Shown: positions 6,720 to 8,013 of the stretch, piece by piece | How the letters are laid out: each line of letters opens with the position of its first letter | How positions within the stretch are numbered: position 1 is the stretch's first letter | DNA from: Lachnospira sp. UBA5912 | Lineage (GTDB): Bacteria > Bacillota > Clostridia > Lachnospirales > Lachnospiraceae | Direction of reading: 5' to 3' | DNA length: 8,013 bases | Assembly (NCBI GenBank): GCA_002435585.1 | Contig: DJDY01000158.1 | Location: 1 to 8,013, forward strand | Notes under the pieces: generated by a model | What the model saw: only the letters and a program-made list of their open reading frames with translations | The model's database searches: none | Told to the model about the DNA's origin: nothing | Program-made: the position numbers and the translations under genes

Positions 6720-6742
6720 CTATTATGTACTTATGTACTATT
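6719..6742. repeat. Tandem 8-bp repeat upstream of the ankyrin-GH43 gene
   Basis: TATGTACT occurs twice head to tail at 6724-6731 and 6732-6739. ACTATT occurs at both ends (6719-6724 and 6737-6742), making an 18-bp-spaced direct repeat. The position, overlapping and just upstream of the possible -10, suits an activator site of direct-repeat type. No regulator can be named. Confidence 0.4.
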
Positions 6743-6807
6743 CTGCTGATTATCTAATTTTACCATACTGACTATGCTATTTCTACATATAAAAGCTCCT
6801 GTATAAC

Positions 6808-6845
6808 AAAAAAGACGGAAATGGTATTACCATCTCCGCCTTTTT
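6808..6845 (-). terminator. Rho-independent terminator, symmetric, after the permease genes
   Basis: Stem GACGGAAATGGT (6814-6825) pairs with ACCATCTCCGCC (6829-6840): 12 pairs including two G-T wobbles, with a 3-nt loop. Six A residues (6808-6813) lie on one side and five T residues (6841-6845) on the other, so it has a T-tract in both directions. It lies 62 nt beyond the YtcP/LplC-type stop codon and ends that transcription unit. It would also stop any rightward transcription. Confidence 0.88.
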
Positions 6846-6854
6846 ATTATGCAA

Positions 6855-6878
6855 AAGTTATATTCAATATAATAACTT
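6855..6878 (-). repeat. AT-rich inverted repeat in the 3' untranslated region
   Basis: AAGTTAT (6855-6861) and ATAACTT (6872-6878) are perfect arms around a 10-nt loop, between the permease stop codon and the terminator. It could form a small stem-loop in the mRNA tail. Low GC makes it weak. Confidence 0.35.
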
Positions 6879-6880
6879 CC

Positions 6881-6906
6881 ATACATCATTGTATATAATA
6901 ATGTAT
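6881..6906 (-). repeat. Second AT-rich inverted repeat next to the permease stop codon
   Basis: ATACATCATT (6881-6890) pairs with AATAATGTAT (6897-6906) with one mismatch and a 6-nt loop. It abuts the TAA stop of the permease gene. With the neighbouring repeat and the terminator it makes three consecutive potential stem-loops. Confidence 0.35.
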
Positions 6907-6907
6907 A

Positions 6908-7771
6908 TTACTCCTTAACGGCACCTACGTTAACACCCTGTACGAAGTACTTCTGGCAGAATGGGTAGATAATCATGAAAGGTAATATAGCTACGATTGT
7001 AGATGCGTTAGCAATAGTGTTAGGATCTACTGAATCGTCGTTAGGAATATTACTATCCATTACCATGTTACGAAGTTTAATCTGGAAGTTGTATAACTTA
7101 TCTGTTCTGATATAAATCTTGAAGTTTGTATAATCATTCCAGAATGTTACGGCAAACATAAGACCGATTGAAGCAAGGGCAGCCTTAGAAAGTGGTAACA
7201 CAATCTTAAAGAATATACCCATAGGTGAGCATCCATCTATCTGTGCAGCTTCGAAAAGTGATTCTGGAATACCTTCAAAGAAGTTTCTCATAAGTACTAA
7301 GTTATATACGTTGATAGACATAGGTAAGATTACCGCCCACAATGTATCAAGTAAGTGTAAGTTCTGCATAACTAAGTACTTAGGAACCATACCACCATCG
7401 AAAATCATTGTGAATAATAACATATATGCGAAGAAGTTTCTTCCTGGCATATCCCACTGAATAAGAACGTAACCACCAAGTGTAGCAAGTAACAATCCCA
7501 TGAATGTACCAATCAATGTTGTTACAACTGAGATAAGGAATGGGCTATATAATGATGATCTTGAGAAAATAGCACCATAACCACCTACAGAGAATGTACT
7601 TGGCCACCATCTGAAACTTGTTGCTGAATGAGCATCAAATGAATCTACAATAACCTTCCACATAGGGAAAAGAATTAACAATGAAACCAATATAAAGAAG
7701 ATTGCATTGACTATTGGGAAGATCTTGAATTTTTTCTTTTTCTTTTTATAAACTAACTGTTCTTCACTCAT
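6908..7771 (-). CDS. ytcP: Carbohydrate ABC transporter permease, YtcP/LplC type
   Basis: A 287-residue inner-membrane permease of the MalG-like family, partner of the LplB-type permease just upstream, forming the channel of an oligosaccharide importer. The N-terminus is short and basic, with a run of Lys from residues 9 to 14 followed by the first helix at about 19-38. Further hydrophobic segments lie near 77-104, 113-132, 143-161, 198-214 and 255-272. The cytoplasmic EAA loop that docks the ATPase is present at about 174-193 (EAAQIDG followed by an IVLP segment). The C-terminus, YFVQGVNVGAVKE, is typical of this subfamily and shows that the protein is full length. The start is fixed by AGGAGG 7 nt before the ATG. 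Neither the ATPase nor a solute-binding protein is in the window; in many Firmicutes a shared MsmX-type ATPase serves such permeases. Codon use (AAC, ATC, AAG, TAC) differs from the hydrolase genes and suggests high expression. The substrate is inferred from neighbours only. Confidence 0.93.
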   Translation of the reverse strand: MSEEQLVYKKKKKKFKIFPIVNAIFFILVSLLILFPMWKVIVDSFDAHSATSFRWWPSTFSVGGYGAIFSRSSLYSPFLISVVTTLIGTFMGLLLATLGGYVLIQWDMPGRNFFAYMLLFTMIFDGGMVPKYLVMQNLHLLDTLWAVILPMSINVYNLVLMRNFFEGIPESLFEAAQIDGCSPMGIFFKIVLPLSKAALASIGLMFAVTFWNDYTNFKIYIRTDKLYNFQIKLRNMVMDSNIPNDDSVDPNTIANASTIVAILPFMIIYPFCQKYFVQGVNVGAVKE

Positions 7772-7778
7772 CGTCTAA

Positions 7779-7784
7779 CCTCCT
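7779..7784 (-). promoter_or_regulatory. Ribosome binding site of the YtcP/LplC-type permease
   Basis: A perfect AGGAGG on the minus strand, 7 nt before the ATG at 7771. It overlaps the TAG stop codon of the upstream permease, so translation of the two subunits is likely coupled. Confidence 0.75.
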
Positions 7785-8013
7785 ATACAATTCCACGTCC
7801 ACGGACTTTTTTACTTGCGTAGTTACAACCAAGTACAAGGATCATACCTACAAATGACTTAAATAAACCTACGGCTGTTGTATAACCATAATCAGAGAAT
7901 GAAGCCGAGAATGTCTTATTGTAAATATATGTCTGTAATACCTGAGAAACATCATATGTACCAGCACTCTGTGTAACGAATACTGATTCAAAAAGGTTCA
8001 TAACCTTAGCAAG
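7783..8013 (-). CDS. lplB: Carbohydrate ABC transporter permease, LplB type (C-terminal 76 residues, cut by the window edge)
   Basis: The frame is open to the right edge (the first visible codons read L-A-K-V before the Met at 8001), so this is the end of a gene that starts outside the window and not a small gene. The residues KVMNLFESVF, the DVSQVLQTYIY stretch, TAVGLFKSFVGMILVLGCNYASKKV and GRGIV at the end match the last periplasmic loop, final helix and C-terminal tail of LplB/YteP-type permeases. The stop is TAG at 7783-7785, and the next permease gene begins after 11 nt, with its AGGAGG ribosome site overlapping this stop region. The two would form a heterodimeric membrane channel. Codon use matches the following permease gene. 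Confidence 0.88.
   Translation of the reverse strand, partial: LAKVMNLFESVFVTQSAGTYDVSQVLQTYIYNKTFSASFSDYGYTTAVGLFKSFVGMILVLGCNYASKKVRGRGIV

Noticed and set aside
7729..7749. A-rich run encoding the Lys tract near the permease N-terminus as a frameshift site
   Set aside because: The run is interrupted by G residues, and the gene is in frame and full length. A basic N-terminus before the first helix is normal for this family.
7783..8001. A 72-residue small protein starting at the Met at 8001
   Set aside because: The frame continues open to the window edge and the sequence matches the C-terminus of an LplB-type permease, so the Met is internal.

Overview
The window looks like a carbohydrate-utilisation locus of an AT-rich, Gram-positive gut Firmicute, most likely a Lachnospiraceae member of the Lachnospira / [Eubacterium] eligens type. 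That placement is inference. It rests on strong AGGAGG-type ribosome sites, AT-rich coding with many ATA and AGA codons, LplB/YtcP-type sugar permeases, and glycan hydrolases without signal peptides. No rRNA or other marker gene is present to confirm it. Every supported gene lies on the minus strand, so transcription runs right to left.

Right end (about 6814-8013): the C-terminal end of an LplB-type sugar ABC permease enters from the right edge and is followed 11 nt later by a complete YtcP/LplC-type permease. Two AT-rich inverted repeats and a GC-rich hairpin with T-tracts on both sides close this transcription unit. No solute-binding protein gene follows the permeases. Middle (4696-6654): a single gene encodes an unusual fusion of N-terminal ankyrin repeats with a GH43 glycosidase that keeps all three catalytic carboxylates and carries a C-terminal beta-sandwich region. 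Left half (130-4513): three tightly overlapping genes form an operon. In order they are a degenerate GH105/GH88-like protein, a GH28 polygalacturonase-family hydrolase with an FN3-like N-terminal region, and a fused membrane/ATPase ABC transporter of the exporter type. A promoter-like element combined with a 25-bp near-palindrome lies upstream.

Read together, the permeases would import plant cell-wall (probably pectic) oligosaccharides, and the cytoplasmic GH28 and GH43 enzymes would trim galacturonate and arabinose/xylose residues. The roles of the GH105-like protein and of the exporter-type ABC protein are not obvious. The most unusual signals are the ankyrin-GH43 fusion, a 55-bp inverted repeat built into codons 5-23 of the ABC transporter gene and abutting an internal ATG, the exporter-type ABC gene inside a hydrolase operon, and the apparent loss of catalytic motifs in the GH105-like protein. 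There is no CRISPR array, tRNA, rRNA or insertion sequence that I can see, and no gene-free stretch longer than 300 bases.
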